64,000 nt of DNA. It comes from K189A clade bacterium. GTDB lineage: Bacteria > Pseudomonadota > Gammaproteobacteria > Pseudomonadales > Azotimanducaceae. The DNA is taken from assembly GCA_902565895.1 (NCBI GenBank), contig CACFGV010000005.1, positions 20,053 to 84,052 on the forward strand, read 5' to 3'. The notes below the pieces were generated by a model. It searched no databases and had not been told where the DNA came from. It was given only the letters and a program-made list of their open reading frames with translations. The translations under genes and the position numbers were made by a program. The first letter of the stretch is position 1, and the number at the start of each line of letters is the position of its first letter. Positions 1 to 9,903 of the stretch are shown one piece after another.

Positions 1-2580
1 AACATCAATCAGCCCAGCCAGCGGTACCATAACTTTTAGATCACCCACTAGGGCTAAGGCATTGGGAGGTGGCTCAACCCCGGATTCTAGCCACTCGATT
101 GAAGTGACATTAGCCAGACGTTTAAGCATTTCCTCGGCGTTGCTTGCCTGAATACGATCGGACTGGTCACCATCTTGCAGCACTACGTCGATACCTTGAC
201 TCGGTTTGATCGAGGCCTCGCCGCGAATGTTACGCAATGCAGTAATAACAGCCTTCAGCCACTCGATCTGCTGTTCCGCCTCTTCATCCGCCTTGCATGA
301 AGCCGCTTCAGGAAAGCTCTGAGTCATGATGCTGGTGCCTTCTACGCCCAGACGTGGCGCCACCTGATGCCATAGAGTCTCCGTGATAAACGGCATGATC
401 GGGTGGCTAATGCGCAGCAGCAATTCCAATACCTGCAACAACGTGCGTCGTGTTGCCGCTTGTTGTTCGACGCCGATGTTGTTGTCCCAAAAGATAGATT
501 TGCTGAGTTCTAAGTACCAGTCGCAGTACTCATGCCAGACAAATTCGTAAATGGCATTAGCGCATAAGTCAAAGCGATAAGTCTCCAGTGCTAAATGACA
601 GTCTTCGATCAATTGTCGGGCTTTGGCGACAATCCAGCGATCAATGACATGACTCGATGGCTGTTCTGTGAGCCTCAGGTCGGTGTGCTCGGTGTTCATG
701 AGTACAAACTTGCTGGCGTTCCAAAGTTTGTTACAAAAGTTTCGGTACCCCTCTACCCGACTCACATCAAAACGCACGTCCCGCCCAGTAGTCGCCAGGG
801 CGCAAAAGGTAAATCTCAGTGCATCGGTCCCATAGGCGGCTATGCCGTCGGGAAAGTCTTTGCGCGTGAGTTTCTCAATCCGTTTAGCCATTTTGGGTTG
901 GGTCAAATTGGCGGTGCGCTTGGCCACTAAAGATTCGCTGTCGATGCCGTCGATAAAGTCCAATGGATCCAGGCCGTTGCCCTTAGTCTTTGACATCTTC
1001 TGGCCTTCGCCATCTCGAACTAGGCCATGAATGTAAACCGTCTCGAAGGGGATCTTTTTCGTTAGGTGCAGTGTCATCATGATCATGCGTGCCACCCAAA
1101 AGAAGATGATGTCGTGCCCGGTGATGAGGGTACTGCTGGGCAGAAATTCGGCTAGAGATTCGGTGTCTTCCGGCCAACCCAGGGTCGCGAAGGGCCACAG
1201 TGACGAGGAGAACCAGGTTTCCAGGACATCCTGATCTTGTTGCAGCGCTACGCCATCAGCTAAACCGTATTTGCTTCGAGCAGTGGTTTCGTCAGCGGCT
1301 ACATAAATGTTGCCGTCTGCATCATAGAATGCGGGTATTCGGTGTCCCCACCACTGTTGGCGACTGATACACCAGTCTTGGATGTCGCGCATCCAGGCAA
1401 AATAGGTGTTCTCATATTGCTTTGGTACAAAAGTTATGTCGCCTTTCTCTACTGCCTCAATGGCCGGTTTAGCCAGGGGTGCGATCTCCACAAACCATTG
1501 ATCGGTCAACAGTGGCTCGATGATTGCGCCAGAACGGTCGCCTCTGGGCACCATCAACTTGTGATCATCAATGGCTGCAACCAAGCCAAGTTCTTGCAGA
1601 TCGATGACAATTTTTGTGCGTGCGTCTTCGCGGCTTAAGCCCCGGTAAGCCTCAGGGGCGTTGTCGTTGATGCAGGCGTCGCTGGTGAGGATATTGATCT
1701 CCTCCAACTGATGGCGTTTGCCCATGGCATTGTCATTGAAGTCGTGGGCAGGCGTGATCTTGACACAGCCTGTTCCGAATTCCATGTCCACATAGCTGTC
1801 TGCGATAATCTCAATTTTGCGCCCGACCAGGGGCAATTCAATAAAACCGCCAATGAGGTTTTGATACCGCTCATCCTCAGGATGCACGGCAACAGCGGTA
1901 TCCCCGAGCATGGTCTCCGGACGAGTAGTGGCAACGGTTAAGTAGTCCTCGCCGTCTGCGGTCTTTAAACCATCAGCGAGAGGGTAACGTAGATGCCAAA
2001 GGTGCCCCTGTTCCTCGGTATTTTCCACCTCTAGATCTGAGATCGCCGTGCCGAGTTCTGGGTCCCAGTTCACCAGTCTTTTGCCGCGATAGATCAATCC
2101 GTCGTCGTATAGTCTGATAAACGCGGTTTGCACAGCCGCAGCGTAGTCGTCGTCCATGGTGAAGCGATCGCGAGACCAGTCCAAACTGGAACCCATGCGG
2201 CGAATTTGCTTTGAAATGGTATCGCCGGACTCTTTTTTCCATTCCCAGACTCGGTCAATAAAGGCATCGCGGCCAAGGTCATGGCGCGTCTTACCCTCGG
2301 CAGCGATTTGTCGTTCGACCAGCATTTGAGTGGCGATTCCTGCGTGGTCTGTGCCCATTTGCCACAGAGTGCGATCACCGCTCATACGGCGATAACGGAT
2401 AAGGGTGTCCATAAGGGTTTGATTAAACGCATGACCCATATGCAGGGTGCCGGTGACATTAGGTGGCGGGATCAGAATGCAGTAGGGATTGCCGCTGCCT
2501 GTCGGCGCAAAAGAACCTGATGCTTCCCAGCGCGCGTACAACTCACGTTCAATCTGTTCTGGATTAAAACTGTTTTCCAT
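1..2580 (-). CDS. valS: Valine--tRNA ligase, C-terminal end beyond window
   Basis: Class I aminoacyl-tRNA synthetase that charges tRNA-Val in the cytoplasm. The reading frame is open from ATG at 2580 to the window edge, giving 860 codons; the family is usually about 920-950 residues, so only the C-terminal coiled-coil end should be missing. The N-terminus contains [13 protein letters not shown], with the HIGH-type motif HMGH at residues 47-50. The KMSKS-type loop KMSKT lies at residues 528-532 (ATG of its Met at 996), in the same frame, so there is no frameshift between the two signature motifs. It lies 62 bp downstream of holC on the same strand, the usual pepA-holC-valS order of gammaproteobacteria. 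Identification is certain; only the 3' end is unseen. Confidence 0.97.
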   Translation of the reverse strand, partial: MENSFNPEQIERELYARWEASGSFAPTGSGNPYCILIPPPNVTGTLHMGHAFNQTLMDTLIRYRRMSGDRTLWQMGTDHAGIATQMLVERQIAAEGKTRHDLGRDAFIDRVWEWKKESGDTISKQIRRMGSSLDWSRDRFTMDDDYAAAVQTAFIRLYDDGLIYRGKRLVNWDPELGTAISDLEVENTEEQGHLWHLRYPLADGLKTADGEDYLTVATTRPETMLGDTAVAVHPEDERYQNLIGGFIELPLVGRKIEIIADSYVDMEFGTGCVKITPAHDFNDNAMGKRHQLEEINILTSDACINDNAPEAYRGLSREDARTKIVIDLQELGLVAAIDDHKLMVPRGDRSGAIIEPLLTDQWFVEIAPLAKPAIEAVEKGDITFVPKQYENTYFAWMRDIQDWCISRQQWWGHRIPAFYDADGNIYVAADETTARSKYGLADGVALQQDQDVLETWFSSSLWPFATLGWPEDTESLAEFLPSSTLITGHDIIFFWVARMIMMTLHLTKKIPFETVYIHGLVRDGEGQKMSKTKGNGLDPLDFIDGIDSESLVAKRTANLTQPKMAKRIEKLTRKDFPDGIAAYGTDALRFTFCALATTGRDVRFDVSRVEGYRNFCNKLWNASKFVLMNTEHTDLRLTEQPSSHVIDRWIVAKARQLIEDCHLALETYRFDLCANAIYEFVWHEYCDWYLELSKSIFWDNNIGVEQQAATRRTLLQVLELLLRISHPIMPFITETLWHQVAPRLGVEGTSIMTQSFPEAASCKADEEAEQQIEWLKAVITALRNIRGEASIKPSQGIDVVLQDGDQSDRIQASNAEEMLKRLANVTSIEWLESGVEPPPNALALVGDLKVMVPLAGLIDV

Positions 2581-2642
2581 AAGTTCAGACAGCTCTCTAT
2601 CAGTCGGTTAGGCACAGGTGCCCGATGCATGGGTGTTGCGGT

Positions 2643-3077
2643 CTAGTCTTCCCAGTCGCTGAGTTCATGATGGTGTAGAGGGAAGCCGCGATCGCGATAG
2701 TACTTGTATCGAGTCCGGCCTTGATCGCGATTAGCCCCAACAATAATTTCCGCAACGCGATCAAAGCGACCAAAAAATCTTGGTATCTCGGTGGCCAAAT
2801 TGATTAACAGGCCGGCTTGAAGTACCGGTTGACCAAATCCAACATGTATCGGACTGGTGCTCACCTGATCATCAGACTGTATAAGTTGATGGGGCAGAAA
2901 ACGATGTTGCGGATAGTCCCACATCAAGGTGTCCACTGCATTTGCTGTGGCTGCGTCATCGACTTGCACATGCACATCCATGCGGTTGTGCATGGCCTTT
3001 AAACTCAGTCGGCAGGCAAAACGCATTGCGGCATCAGCCCCCATATCTTGCAAGATGTAAAAATCAACTCGCGTCAC
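2643..3077 (-). CDS. holC: DNA polymerase III subunit chi
   Basis: Chi subunit of the DNA polymerase III clamp loader, which with psi links the holoenzyme to single-strand binding protein. The 144-residue product matches the family size. It starts MTRVDFYILQ and carries the conserved central region with the chi-like stretch RFFGRFDRVAEIIVG near residues 100-115. It sits 12 bp downstream of pepA and 62 bp upstream of valS, all on the minus strand, as in many gammaproteobacteria. The run of RYKYYRDRGF near the C-terminus is also typical of the family. Role is assigned from family resemblance and from the conserved gene order. Confidence 0.93.
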   Translation of the reverse strand: MTRVDFYILQDMGADAAMRFACRLSLKAMHNRMDVHVQVDDAATANAVDTLMWDYPQHRFLPHQLIQSDDQVSTSPIHVGFGQPVLQAGLLINLATEIPRFFGRFDRVAEIIVGANRDQGRTRYKYYRDRGFPLHHHELSDWED

Positions 3078-3089
3078 TTGGTAAAAAAC

Positions 3090-4535
3090 TTAAGCCTGTC
3101 GTTGTAGGTAGTCGAATAGCATTGGCACGGGGCGGCCACTGGCACCTTTGCGCGCACCACCGTGGAAGGCGCTACCCGCAATATCCAAATGCGCCCAACT
3201 GACGTCTTCTACGAAGCGCGACAAGAAGCATGCGGCAGTGACACTACCAGCCTCGCGGCCACCTATGTTTGCCATGTCCGCAAAGTTAGAATTCAGCGAG
3301 GTTTGGTAATCGTCCCACAGCGGCATACGCCAGCTACGGTCATTGGCATTTTCGCCTGCCGCAAGCAATTCGTTGGCAAGCTCGTCGTTATTGGCGTAAA
3401 GGCCGCTGGCGTGGGAACCCAGTGCCACGATGCAGGCTCCAGTTAGTGTGGCCACATCAACAATCGCCTTGGGCTTAAAGGTCAGTGCGTGGGTCAGCGC
3501 ATCGCACAACACCAGACGACCCTCGGCATCGGTATTGAGAATTTCCACGGTTTTGCCAGAGCAGGTTTGCACAATATCGCCAGGCCGAGTTGCGCGACCG
3601 CTGGGCATATTCTCAGCAGCCGCGACAATGGTCAGGAGGTTAATGGGTAGCGCCGCTTCAATAACAGCCTTGGTCGCGCCCAAAACGCTCGCGGCGCCAC
3701 ACATATCGAATTTCATCTCGTCCATGCCGGGCGGTGGCTTGAGGGAAATACCACCGGTGTCAAAGGTGATGCCTTTACCTACCAAGGCGACCGGGGCGTC
3801 GCCTTTTTTGCCGCCAGAGTACTGAATAATGATCATGCGGCCGGGCTCGTCACTGCCCTGAGAAACGGCCATGAACGCGCCCATGCCTAGCTCGGTCATT
3901 TTCTTCTCATCAAGTTGGGAGACCTTTACGTTGCCAGCGCGGCCGAGTTTACGGGCCTGTGCTAGTAGGTAGTTAGGGTTGCAGATATTCGGTGGTTCGT
4001 TGCCCAGGTCTTTGGCGAGCTGCAATCCCGCGTCTAAAGCGTTACCCATTTTTACTGCCACACGCACGGCTTTGCTGTCCGCATCGGTCGCATGCATCTT
4101 TATGCGTGTCAGTTGGTGTAATGGTTTGGGCTTGGACTTGTGATGACGGAACTGATAAGCGGCATGGCTGCAAGCCTGCATCAATGTACTGGCTTTCCAT
4201 TGGGAATTCTTGCCTTTGACACGAGTATCGCTCAGAGCAATCACGGCTTGGCCGATGGGTAACTTGATCGCTTCTTGGGCTGCCAGATTTGCAGTCTTGG
4301 TAAAAACCGCTGCGCTGGGGTTGTCCATGCCACCGAGCACCAACATCCGTGCTATGGCGCCATCTAGGTGAACGCACAGGCTCTTGCCGGGTGCATCATC
4401 GAAATCTTTGCTGCTGCGGTTAAAGTGCTTCTGGTCGCCCAGTGCGCGGGCTATACGTTTAGCTGTTTTTAAGCCAGTGATAAGGCAGGGTGTTCGCAGC
4501 TGCTGGAGGTTTCCAGTGACGGTGGTGTACTTCAT
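3090..4535 (-). CDS. pepA: Leucyl aminopeptidase (M17)
   Basis: Cytosolic leucine aminopeptidase with two metal ions. In some relatives PepA also binds DNA as an accessory factor in Xer recombination and in carAB control. The 481-residue product has the catalytic-domain motif GKGITFDTGG at residues 253-262, with the metal- and substrate-binding Lys and Asp, and the family signature NTDAEGRL at 334-341. The N-terminal macro-like domain spans about residues 1-150 and is the less conserved part. It is followed on the same strand by holC after 12 bp. In many relatives pepA is divergent from lptFG; here the next upstream gene is instead an RDD membrane protein. Confidence 0.96.
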   Translation of the reverse strand: MKYTTVTGNLQQLRTPCLITGLKTAKRIARALGDQKHFNRSSKDFDDAPGKSLCVHLDGAIARMLVLGGMDNPSAAVFTKTANLAAQEAIKLPIGQAVIALSDTRVKGKNSQWKASTLMQACSHAAYQFRHHKSKPKPLHQLTRIKMHATDADSKAVRVAVKMGNALDAGLQLAKDLGNEPPNICNPNYLLAQARKLGRAGNVKVSQLDEKKMTELGMGAFMAVSQGSDEPGRMIIIQYSGGKKGDAPVALVGKGITFDTGGISLKPPPGMDEMKFDMCGAASVLGATKAVIEAALPINLLTIVAAAENMPSGRATRPGDIVQTCSGKTVEILNTDAEGRLVLCDALTHALTFKPKAIVDVATLTGACIVALGSHASGLYANNDELANELLAAGENANDRSWRMPLWDDYQTSLNSNFADMANIGGREAGSVTAACFLSRFVEDVSWAHLDIAGSAFHGGARKGASGRPVPMLFDYLQRQA

Positions 4536-4635
4536 GATTTATCAACCTGTGTGGGTGTGCGATGTAGCACGCAGTGCACGCAGTCTAGTCGATTTTGAAA
4601 ATTGCCACAGCCCTTTAACCGGCCTCGATCCAGCT

Positions 4636-5055
4636 TCAGCGCGGTATATGTACAACGTAAGTGTTGCTTGCGAGGTCGTGCCAGGTTTGGCGGGTTTTAC
4701 CGATATAAAGCCATAGGTAACCAGCGCCGAAACAACCGAAAGAAGCGAAAGCGGTGAGGAGTCGTAGCGCGATTTGTTGCCAAGAAGGCGATATACCTTC
4801 CGTGCTAACTACTCTAAGACGCCAGGCGCGCATTCCCAGGGTTTCGCCAGTTCGGCGCCAGCAGTAAGCATAAAAAGCCAGGGTCTCGGCGGTGAGCACG
4901 CCGGTAAGAAGCGGCCCAGAGACTGCTGCGCCGTAGAGTGGAAACCATATCAGGCAAGTCACAATCCACATGGCCAACAGCAACAGACCATCGTAGAGCA
5001 TTGCCGCCAAGCGCCGACCTAAATAGGCCGGTTCATATGCAGAGGATTGCGGCAT
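4636..5055 (-). CDS. RDD family membrane protein
   Basis: A 139-residue integral membrane protein of the RDD family, whose roles are mostly unknown (some act in ion transport). The three namesake residues are visible: Arg and Asp in RRLAAMLYDG near residues 14-23 and a second Asp in TWHDLASNT near the C-terminus. Hydrophobic segments lie at about 23-45, 50-68 and 100-118. It lies between the thiolase-like gene (10 bp from its 3' end) and pepA on the same strand, so it may be cotranscribed with the thiolase-like gene. Nothing in the sequence indicates a substrate. Confidence 0.85.
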   Translation of the reverse strand: MPQSSAYEPAYLGRRLAAMLYDGLLLLAMWIVTCLIWFPLYGAAVSGPLLTGVLTAETLAFYAYCWRRTGETLGMRAWRLRVVSTEGISPSWQQIALRLLTAFASFGCFGAGYLWLYIGKTRQTWHDLASNTYVVHIPR

Positions 5056-5064
5056 AGTTTTGGA

Positions 5065-6522
5065 CTAAAAGGTCGCCACGTGATCTGCCAATTTAACGGA
5101 GCGTCCGCAGAACTCCTCGGTGGCCATGCTTTGCATGACACCCTCGTCCTGACAGACTCCCCAAGCGCGGCGTTCGTCCGCCAGTCTAGCTGCAACGAAC
5201 GCTTTCTCCATACCATTAGGCCCGAAGACGATTGAGTAACCCTCGACAATGCCCTCGCCACTGTGGCCGATGACGACTTCACGTTTAAGGGTCTGGTCTA
5301 CCTCGGATTGTAGATCGGCGTGTTGGAAAGGTTGGCTGGGTGGTTCGGTGGAATAAATGCCGAAGGCGTGCTTTGTAATGTATCCGCCGTTGGCGGTGAT
5401 AAGACCTTTCTGACCTTGGTTCTCGCGTAGCAATTCAGCCATACGCACTATCGAGTTCATTACATAGTTGTTTAGCGGACCACCGGACCAGGTCAGCCCG
5501 CCGGTAACGGTAAGTGGCTTAGAGGTGTCCAGACGTAGTTCGCGACTGGCAATTTGCACGGCCACCGGAAAACAGCTGTATACATCCACCATGTCGAGAT
5601 CGTGAGAATCAAGTCCAGCCATTTCTAAACATCGGTTGCCGGCAAAGCGAATGGCGGGCGAGCTGTAAAAATTATCGCGGTTAGACAGGTAATAGTGATC
5701 ATGAGCATCGCTACCTGCCCAAGGGTAAATCCACTTGTCGCGAGAGATTCCCAACGCTTGTGCTTTTTCCTCGGAACACATAATCAGTGCTGCCGCTTGA
5801 TCGACATTGTCGTTCGAGTTCATGAACTTTGGATAGGGGAACGACACCGGGCGGTTGATTTGCGACGGTGTGCGAATTTCTTCAGCGGTTTTTGCTTCGC
5901 GAATCCAGGCGTTTGGATTGTCCACCGCAACTTGGTTAAAGTCAGCCCAAAGCTGGGAGATTTTGTTCAAGTGTTCCTCGACCCCCAGGCCCAGGTGATG
6001 GCGCAGGGCGATCTCCATGATGGGGTACACTGCGATAGGGCGGCCCAAGCGAATGGCACGCTCGGCGTCGTGGCGCATATCCTTGTCTTCGCCCAGTTGG
6101 CGGTCTGGTGTGCCAGGTAGGCTGCTCCAATCTAGATCTAGCTTTGCCTTCGCAGCCTTTGCTGCGGTGTAACCGCATTCAGCGCCGGTAATGATAATGA
6201 CGTCGTGTAGACCGTTTTGAATATCCAGAGCGCTCTGATTGACCAGAGTTTGTACAAAGTTACCGCCAAAAGATGAAATTACGGATTCGGCATGAGGGCA
6301 GCCGATTGCCTCAGCGATGGCCTTGCCAGGATTCTGGTAGGGCCAAATACCTTTGCTGACCCGCACAGAATTGGTTTTCAATAGTTCTTCGCTGCCCGCG
6401 TCACGGGCGGCACCCTTGACCGCTTCGATCATCAATTGAATAGGTTCTTGAGCCACTTTGGGGTCGGACTGACGTTGCTCGAGATGTTTAATTCCGACGA
6501 GTACAGGGGTGGCTTGGGTCAT
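5065..6522 (-). CDS. Thiolase-like acetyl-CoA acetyltransferase family protein (TLP1-like)
   Basis: A 485-residue member of the thiolase superfamily. It is longer than a classical thiolase (about 390), with a C-terminal extension from about residue 390 that resembles the extra domain of thiolase-like protein type 1. The N-terminal half contains the nucleophile-region equivalent IITGAECGYTAAKA near 110-123, and the C-terminal half contains GGYITKHAFG near 370, where family members carry the catalytic His. Such proteins probably handle acyl-CoA or acetoacetyl-CoA intermediates, but the substrate is unknown. It is followed by the RDD gene 9 bp downstream. The 313-bp region upstream separates it from the divergent TerB-like gene. 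Confidence 0.85.
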   Translation of the reverse strand: MTQATPVLVGIKHLEQRQSDPKVAQEPIQLMIEAVKGAARDAGSEELLKTNSVRVSKGIWPYQNPGKAIAEAIGCPHAESVISSFGGNFVQTLVNQSALDIQNGLHDVIIITGAECGYTAAKAAKAKLDLDWSSLPGTPDRQLGEDKDMRHDAERAIRLGRPIAVYPIMEIALRHHLGLGVEEHLNKISQLWADFNQVAVDNPNAWIREAKTAEEIRTPSQINRPVSFPYPKFMNSNDNVDQAAALIMCSEEKAQALGISRDKWIYPWAGSDAHDHYYLSNRDNFYSSPAIRFAGNRCLEMAGLDSHDLDMVDVYSCFPVAVQIASRELRLDTSKPLTVTGGLTWSGGPLNNYVMNSIVRMAELLRENQGQKGLITANGGYITKHAFGIYSTEPPSQPFQHADLQSEVDQTLKREVVIGHSGEGIVEGYSIVFGPNGMEKAFVAARLADERRAWGVCQDEGVMQSMATEEFCGRSVKLADHVATF

Positions 6523-6835
6523 AACTGCTTCCTTTCCAAGGCAGGTTGTAAACGAAGCACGCAGTGTACCTCAGAGAACTGCTGAGGAGCAGGTGGCGAA
6601 ATCTAAGGGGAAAAATCTCGTTTTTTGAGAAGTTTTTATAGCGCATTGCAAGCTAATTTGTTACCTTTTTACACAGTTAGAGAAGGACACCAACGGTCCA
6701 AACCCACCCTGTCATCATCTAACCCACCAGTCCGTTGCGATCTACCAAGCCCGCTTCCAGAGTACTAAACACTGTGTATAAGCGCGTGGTTTATCCGCGG
6801 ACCCATGTGCATCACCTTCAACCACATAAGGCAAA
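6523..6835. other. Divergent intergenic region, no gene seen
   Basis: This 313-bp gap lies between the minus-strand thiolase-like gene and the plus-strand TerB-like gene, so promoters for both must be here. It holds an AT-rich block at about 6610-6680 and a near-duplicated phrase, AACCCACC, at about 6698 and 6720. I see no RNA gene or convincing open frame. Confidence 0.5.
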
Positions 6836-7267
6836 ATGAAACTCATATGCCCCCGCTCTTCGAGCAAGTCCCTCAAACAGTTCGCAAAAACCAAAAATAC
6901 TGAAGCCCTGAAAACCTCACTGATGTTCGCAACGCTAGCGCGCACAGCGGCGGCCGACAGCAATGTTAAAGATGTCGAGGTGAAAAAGGTGCAGGAAATC
7001 ATGCGTCGGGTAGCCTGTACCGAATGTTCTGCTGCGTCCATAAACGTGGCCGCCAAGTCGCATCTCTTTGAAAACATGCCACTGCAGCAATTTGTTTCCC
7101 GTGCAGCAAAGTGCTTATCGCTAGATGATCGCCGAGAAGTGGCGCAGGCCATTGCCGAGGTGTGTCACGCGGACGGCCGTGTCAGTGAAATGGAAGCTCA
7201 ATACTTCAATGGCATGGTGGCGTCGCTGCAATTGTCGGCAGCGGAATTGATGTTACACGCTGCATAG
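6836..7267 (+). CDS. TerB-like (tellurite resistance B family) protein
   Basis: A 143-residue all-helical cytoplasmic protein resembling the TerB/COG4103 family, whose members carry two acidic metal-binding-like loops in a duplicated helical fold. The visible signatures are AAADSNVKDVEVKKVQEIM near residues 38-56 and HADGRVSEMEAQYF near 117-130; each is the D-x-x-V-x-x-x-E pattern that starts a TerB half. No other ter genes are nearby, so tellurite resistance should not be inferred. It is transcribed alone, followed by a 10-bp stem hairpin at 7281 and a terminator at 7508. The start is ATG at 6836; an upstream Shine-Dalgarno is weak (AAGGC). Confidence 0.75.
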   Translation: MKLICPRSSSKSLKQFAKTKNTEALKTSLMFATLARTAAADSNVKDVEVKKVQEIMRRVACTECSAASINVAAKSHLFENMPLQQFVSRAAKCLSLDDRREVAQAIAEVCHADGRVSEMEAQYFNGMVASLQLSAAELMLHAA

Positions 7268-7280
7268 CGCTCGAGTTCGT

Positions 7281-7306
7281 GGCTTGGTCGTTGGATCGAC
7301 CAAGCC
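7281..7306 (+). other. Perfect 10-bp stem hairpin after TerB-like gene
   Basis: GGCTTGGTCG at 7281-7290 pairs perfectly with CGACCAAGCC at 7297-7306 around a 6-nt loop, beginning 14 bases after the TerB-like stop codon. No T-run follows, so it is not a classical terminator; it may stabilise the mRNA 3' end or act as a binding site. Confidence 0.55.
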
Positions 7307-7507
7307 ATGCCCGCGTGTTGATGGGGTATCAATGGCGGCACCTCCTTTCTCCCAATAAAAACCCAACTAAGCCTTTGGTCGACCTGGTTTGGCGCTTAGC
7401 GCTATTGCGCAAGTAACAATTCGGCCGATCAGGCGATGCCGTAATAACAGGTGCTCGTTGTCATGCTGTTGCTATTTCTAGTTTAGACCCTAATAGAGCA
7501 GTGAAAA

Positions 7508-7529
7508 CGGGCTTCGGCCCGCTTTTTTT
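7508..7529 (+). terminator. Rho-independent terminator
   Basis: CGGGC at 7508-7512, a TTCG tetraloop and GCCCG at 7517-7521 are followed by CTTTTTTT. This is a strong plus-strand terminator, about 240 bp after the TerB-like gene and just before the 3' end of the convergent FG-GAP gene. The distance leaves room for a long 3' UTR or a small RNA between 7307 and 7507, but I see no distinct promoter for one. Confidence 0.85.
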
Positions 7530-7539
7530 GTGTTGCAGG

Positions 7540-8970
7540 CTAAGGTAACGGCATGCTGTCGCTGCCTTCAGTCCGTGCTGCTGTGAACGCCGGTCTGGCC
7601 TCCTTGCTGCGCACTTGCTCTAGCCAAAATACACCGTCTAGTTCGCCGCTGTTGCCGCGTGTGCTGACAAAATCGATGTCGCCGTCAGCGTCCATATCCC
7701 GCGCAATGAACTTATCGAACATGCCGCGTTTACGTCGCGAGATGTCGTGACGAATCCACTTACCCTCCGCGGACCCTGGATTCTCAAACCAACCCAGACG
7801 GCCCAGCGGATCGGTCACTTTGGCGTCTTGTTCTGCTGTCCGGGTGCCGCGACTGTAGCTGCCGGCAAGAATGTCCATGTGGCCGTCATTATTGATGTCA
7901 GCGGCGACTAATCCCGTGATGCTGTCAGGTAAGAAGGTGCCGATTTTGTGCGCCAACCAGGCGCTGTCAATTGGGCTGGGTTGTTGCAGCCAATAGAGAC
8001 CGTCTTGGGAGGCGCCAATGATATCCAGCCGATTGTCCTGATTGATGTCAGCGTACGCCAGATTGAAGCCAGAAATTTGTGCGCCGACGATGCCGATGGC
8101 GTGTTCGGTAAACGCAACTTCTGGGTAGCCAACATTTTCAAACCAAGCGATACGTTGCTCTCCACGACTGCCCACCACAATGTCAGTATCGCCGTCTTGA
8201 TCTAAGTCCACTGGTTCGGCGTTTTGCGGGATGCTGTAACGCCCGAGTTCATCCAGGCGCCAAGCATTAGGTGTTAACGGATCACCCTCTACACGCAATA
8301 TATGGACTGGGGTTGAGCGCGCGTAATCTTCGGGTCCCGGTCGTTGCGCGCCTTTGTTTGCTGTAGTGGCCTCCACTTGGCCATCCTGATCGAAATCGGC
8401 AAAAAATACTCGCAAGTAAGAACCTTGACCTTGGGTCATGGGTAGGATCAGCCGTTGCCAGGGTTCTAAGCGAGCCTTTGGGCCAGGGTTCTGTAGATAA
8501 ATTAAGTGCGCCAATTCTGCCGCCACCAGCACATCTGGGTAGCCATCACCGTTCACATCGGCAATGGCCACATCCTCTGGCGCCGCAACCTCAGCACCTT
8601 CAGCCAGCGTTATGTTCTGCCATTGCTGCGGGCTGCTGGACGCGAAGGCGATGCGCACATGACCCTCCAAAGGCACGACCAGTTCGTCGTCGTGACGTGC
8701 CGAGTCATAGCCGGAATCAGATTCATGAACGGATACGATGTCGATGAACCCATCAAGATCAAGGTCAGCCATGGCCAGGCCATCACTGCCATTAAAAGGC
8801 ACCTGAGCTGTGATGGGATCATCAACGAGGTGCTCGCGCCAACTGATGTATTCGCCGTTGCTGTTCTGAGCTTGAGAGAGGGTGTTATCTACTGTGAGAT
8901 CTTGGGCGGTGAGATCGCCCGCCAGACATAGGTTTAGCCCCACAAGTGTGGCAAGGGTACGCAAAAACAT
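7540..8970 (-). CDS. Secreted FG-GAP/VCBS repeat protein
   Basis: A 476-residue predicted exported protein with an N-terminal signal peptide (hydrophobic MFLRTLATLVGLNLCLAGDLTAQ). At least seven calcium-binding-like D-x-D-x-D-G loops are visible in order: DLDLDGFID, DVNGDGYPD, DFDQDGQVE, DLDQDGDTD, DINQDNRLD, DINNDGHMD and DMDADGDID. This spacing is typical of a seven-bladed FG-GAP/VCBS beta-propeller, as found in integrin-like and surface polysaccharide- or protein-binding proteins. No catalytic domain is evident and no anchor is visible at the C-terminus. It stands alone and converges on the TerB-like gene. Its ligand is unknown. Confidence 0.85.
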   Translation of the reverse strand: MFLRTLATLVGLNLCLAGDLTAQDLTVDNTLSQAQNSNGEYISWREHLVDDPITAQVPFNGSDGLAMADLDLDGFIDIVSVHESDSGYDSARHDDELVVPLEGHVRIAFASSSPQQWQNITLAEGAEVAAPEDVAIADVNGDGYPDVLVAAELAHLIYLQNPGPKARLEPWQRLILPMTQGQGSYLRVFFADFDQDGQVEATTANKGAQRPGPEDYARSTPVHILRVEGDPLTPNAWRLDELGRYSIPQNAEPVDLDQDGDTDIVVGSRGEQRIAWFENVGYPEVAFTEHAIGIVGAQISGFNLAYADINQDNRLDIIGASQDGLYWLQQPSPIDSAWLAHKIGTFLPDSITGLVAADINNDGHMDILAGSYSRGTRTAEQDAKVTDPLGRLGWFENPGSAEGKWIRHDISRRKRGMFDKFIARDMDADGDIDFVSTRGNSGELDGVFWLEQVRSKEARPAFTAARTEGSDSMPLP

Positions 8971-9052
8971 AGGTGTAGGCCGATTTGCTGATGTTTTTAA
9001 GGAAGCAACATTAGCGCAAAGCCGCTCTGGGTGTGGCTTTGCTTTGACCTGG

Positions 9053-9319
9053 TCAGTTGCTGGTTGGTGTAGTCGCTACGTTAAGGGACTGATCATCCAG
9101 TTTGGCGGCTCGATGAGTATGCATGTCGGTATGCAGACGATGCAGCATGTCGGAGGCTTTGCGGGTAAAAAAGCACGGCACTAAGGCGTGAATAAGGCAA
9201 GCTGCGGCAGCCAGCGACAACCTAAGTGCAAAACGTGATGCCGCCAAAAGATGTTGAAAATAGGTTTCGTTGACCTCGGCGGGGTGTGCTAGCAGCGCGT
9301 TGTAAATCAATTTGTTCAT
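9053..9319 (-). CDS. Small membrane protein, DUF6356-like
   Basis: A short protein of 88 residues if translated from ATG at 9319, or 102 from ATG at 9361; neither start has a clear ribosome site. I prefer 9319 because the resulting N-terminus (MNKLIYNALLAHPAEVNETY) matches what I recall of DUF6356 proteins, which have a motif of HP..V.ETYF.H followed by one hydrophobic helix and a HAL.P.LF motif. Both are visible here (ETYFQHL, then LIHALVPCFFTRKASDML). Function is unknown. It lies between the FG-GAP gene and the divergent Lrp-family regulator. Confidence 0.6.
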   Translation of the reverse strand: MNKLIYNALLAHPAEVNETYFQHLLAASRFALRLSLAAAACLIHALVPCFFTRKASDMLHRLHTDMHTHRAAKLDDQSLNVATTPTSN

Positions 9320-9445
9320 GCTAAGGGGCCTCAAGCTGTGCAATGCAATGCTGAAAAGCATAAGACGGTTGCAGGCTAAAAGGGTCCCAAAAATCGCACT
9401 AAGAGCGCATAATCACGCAATAAATTCACAATTTTTGATACATAT

Positions 9446-9901
9446 ATGCAGAAATTTGACGCAAAAGATTTGCGCATTCTACGAGCGTTGCAACGTGACA
9501 GCGGTACCGCGGTTGCGGATTTGGCGATGCAAATTGGTTTGTCGATAAATGCGTGCTGGCGGCGGGTAAAGCGTTTGCAAGAAGAGGCTATTGACCGCCA
9601 GGTTGCCATTCTAGAGCCAGAACGGTTTGGCTTCGGGCTTACCGCCTTCGTGTCAGTGCGCACCAATGAGCACAATGAACAATGGCTACAAACTTTTTCT
9701 CGCGGCATTCATAAAATTGACGAGGTAGTCGAGTTTTATCGACTCAGCGGGCAATACGACTATCTGCTGAAAATTCTGGTCAAGGACGTGGCGGACTACG
9801 ACAAGGTCTACAAGCGCATTATAAAAATCGCACCGTTGAGCGACGTTTCTTCGTCTTTTGCCATGGAGCGTATTAAGTCGACAACGGCGTTGCCTATATA
9901 A
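9446..9901 (+). CDS. Lrp/AsnC family transcriptional regulator
   Basis: A 151-residue DNA-binding regulator. The N-terminal winged helix-turn-helix is visible from DLRILRALQRDSG through LAMQIGLSINACWRRVKRLQ (about residues 6-45), and the C-terminal RAM (ligand-binding and oligomerisation) domain runs from about residue 62, with the conserved SGQYDYLLKILVKDVADYD near 98-116. Such proteins respond to amino acids or related small molecules. It is divergent from the DUF6356-like gene and converges on the unknown gene at 9904 with only 2 bp between the stops. Its target is not evident; no amino-acid gene adjoins it. Confidence 0.9.
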   Translation: MQKFDAKDLRILRALQRDSGTAVADLAMQIGLSINACWRRVKRLQEEAIDRQVAILEPERFGFGLTAFVSVRTNEHNEQWLQTFSRGIHKIDEVVEFYRLSGQYDYLLKILVKDVADYDKVYKRIIKIAPLSDVSSSFAMERIKSTTALPI

Positions 9902-9903
9902 AG

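Noticed and set aside
5695..6120. 141-codon plus-strand frame opposite the thiolase-like gene
   Set aside because: Shadow of a well-supported gene; no independent support.
6742..7152. 136-codon frame on the minus strand opposite the TerB-like gene
   Set aside because: Antisense to a gene with clear family motifs; low similarity to anything and no ribosome site.
8506..8931. 141-codon plus-strand frame within the FG-GAP gene
   Set aside because: It is a by-product of the repeated D-x-D-x-D-G codons on the other strand.
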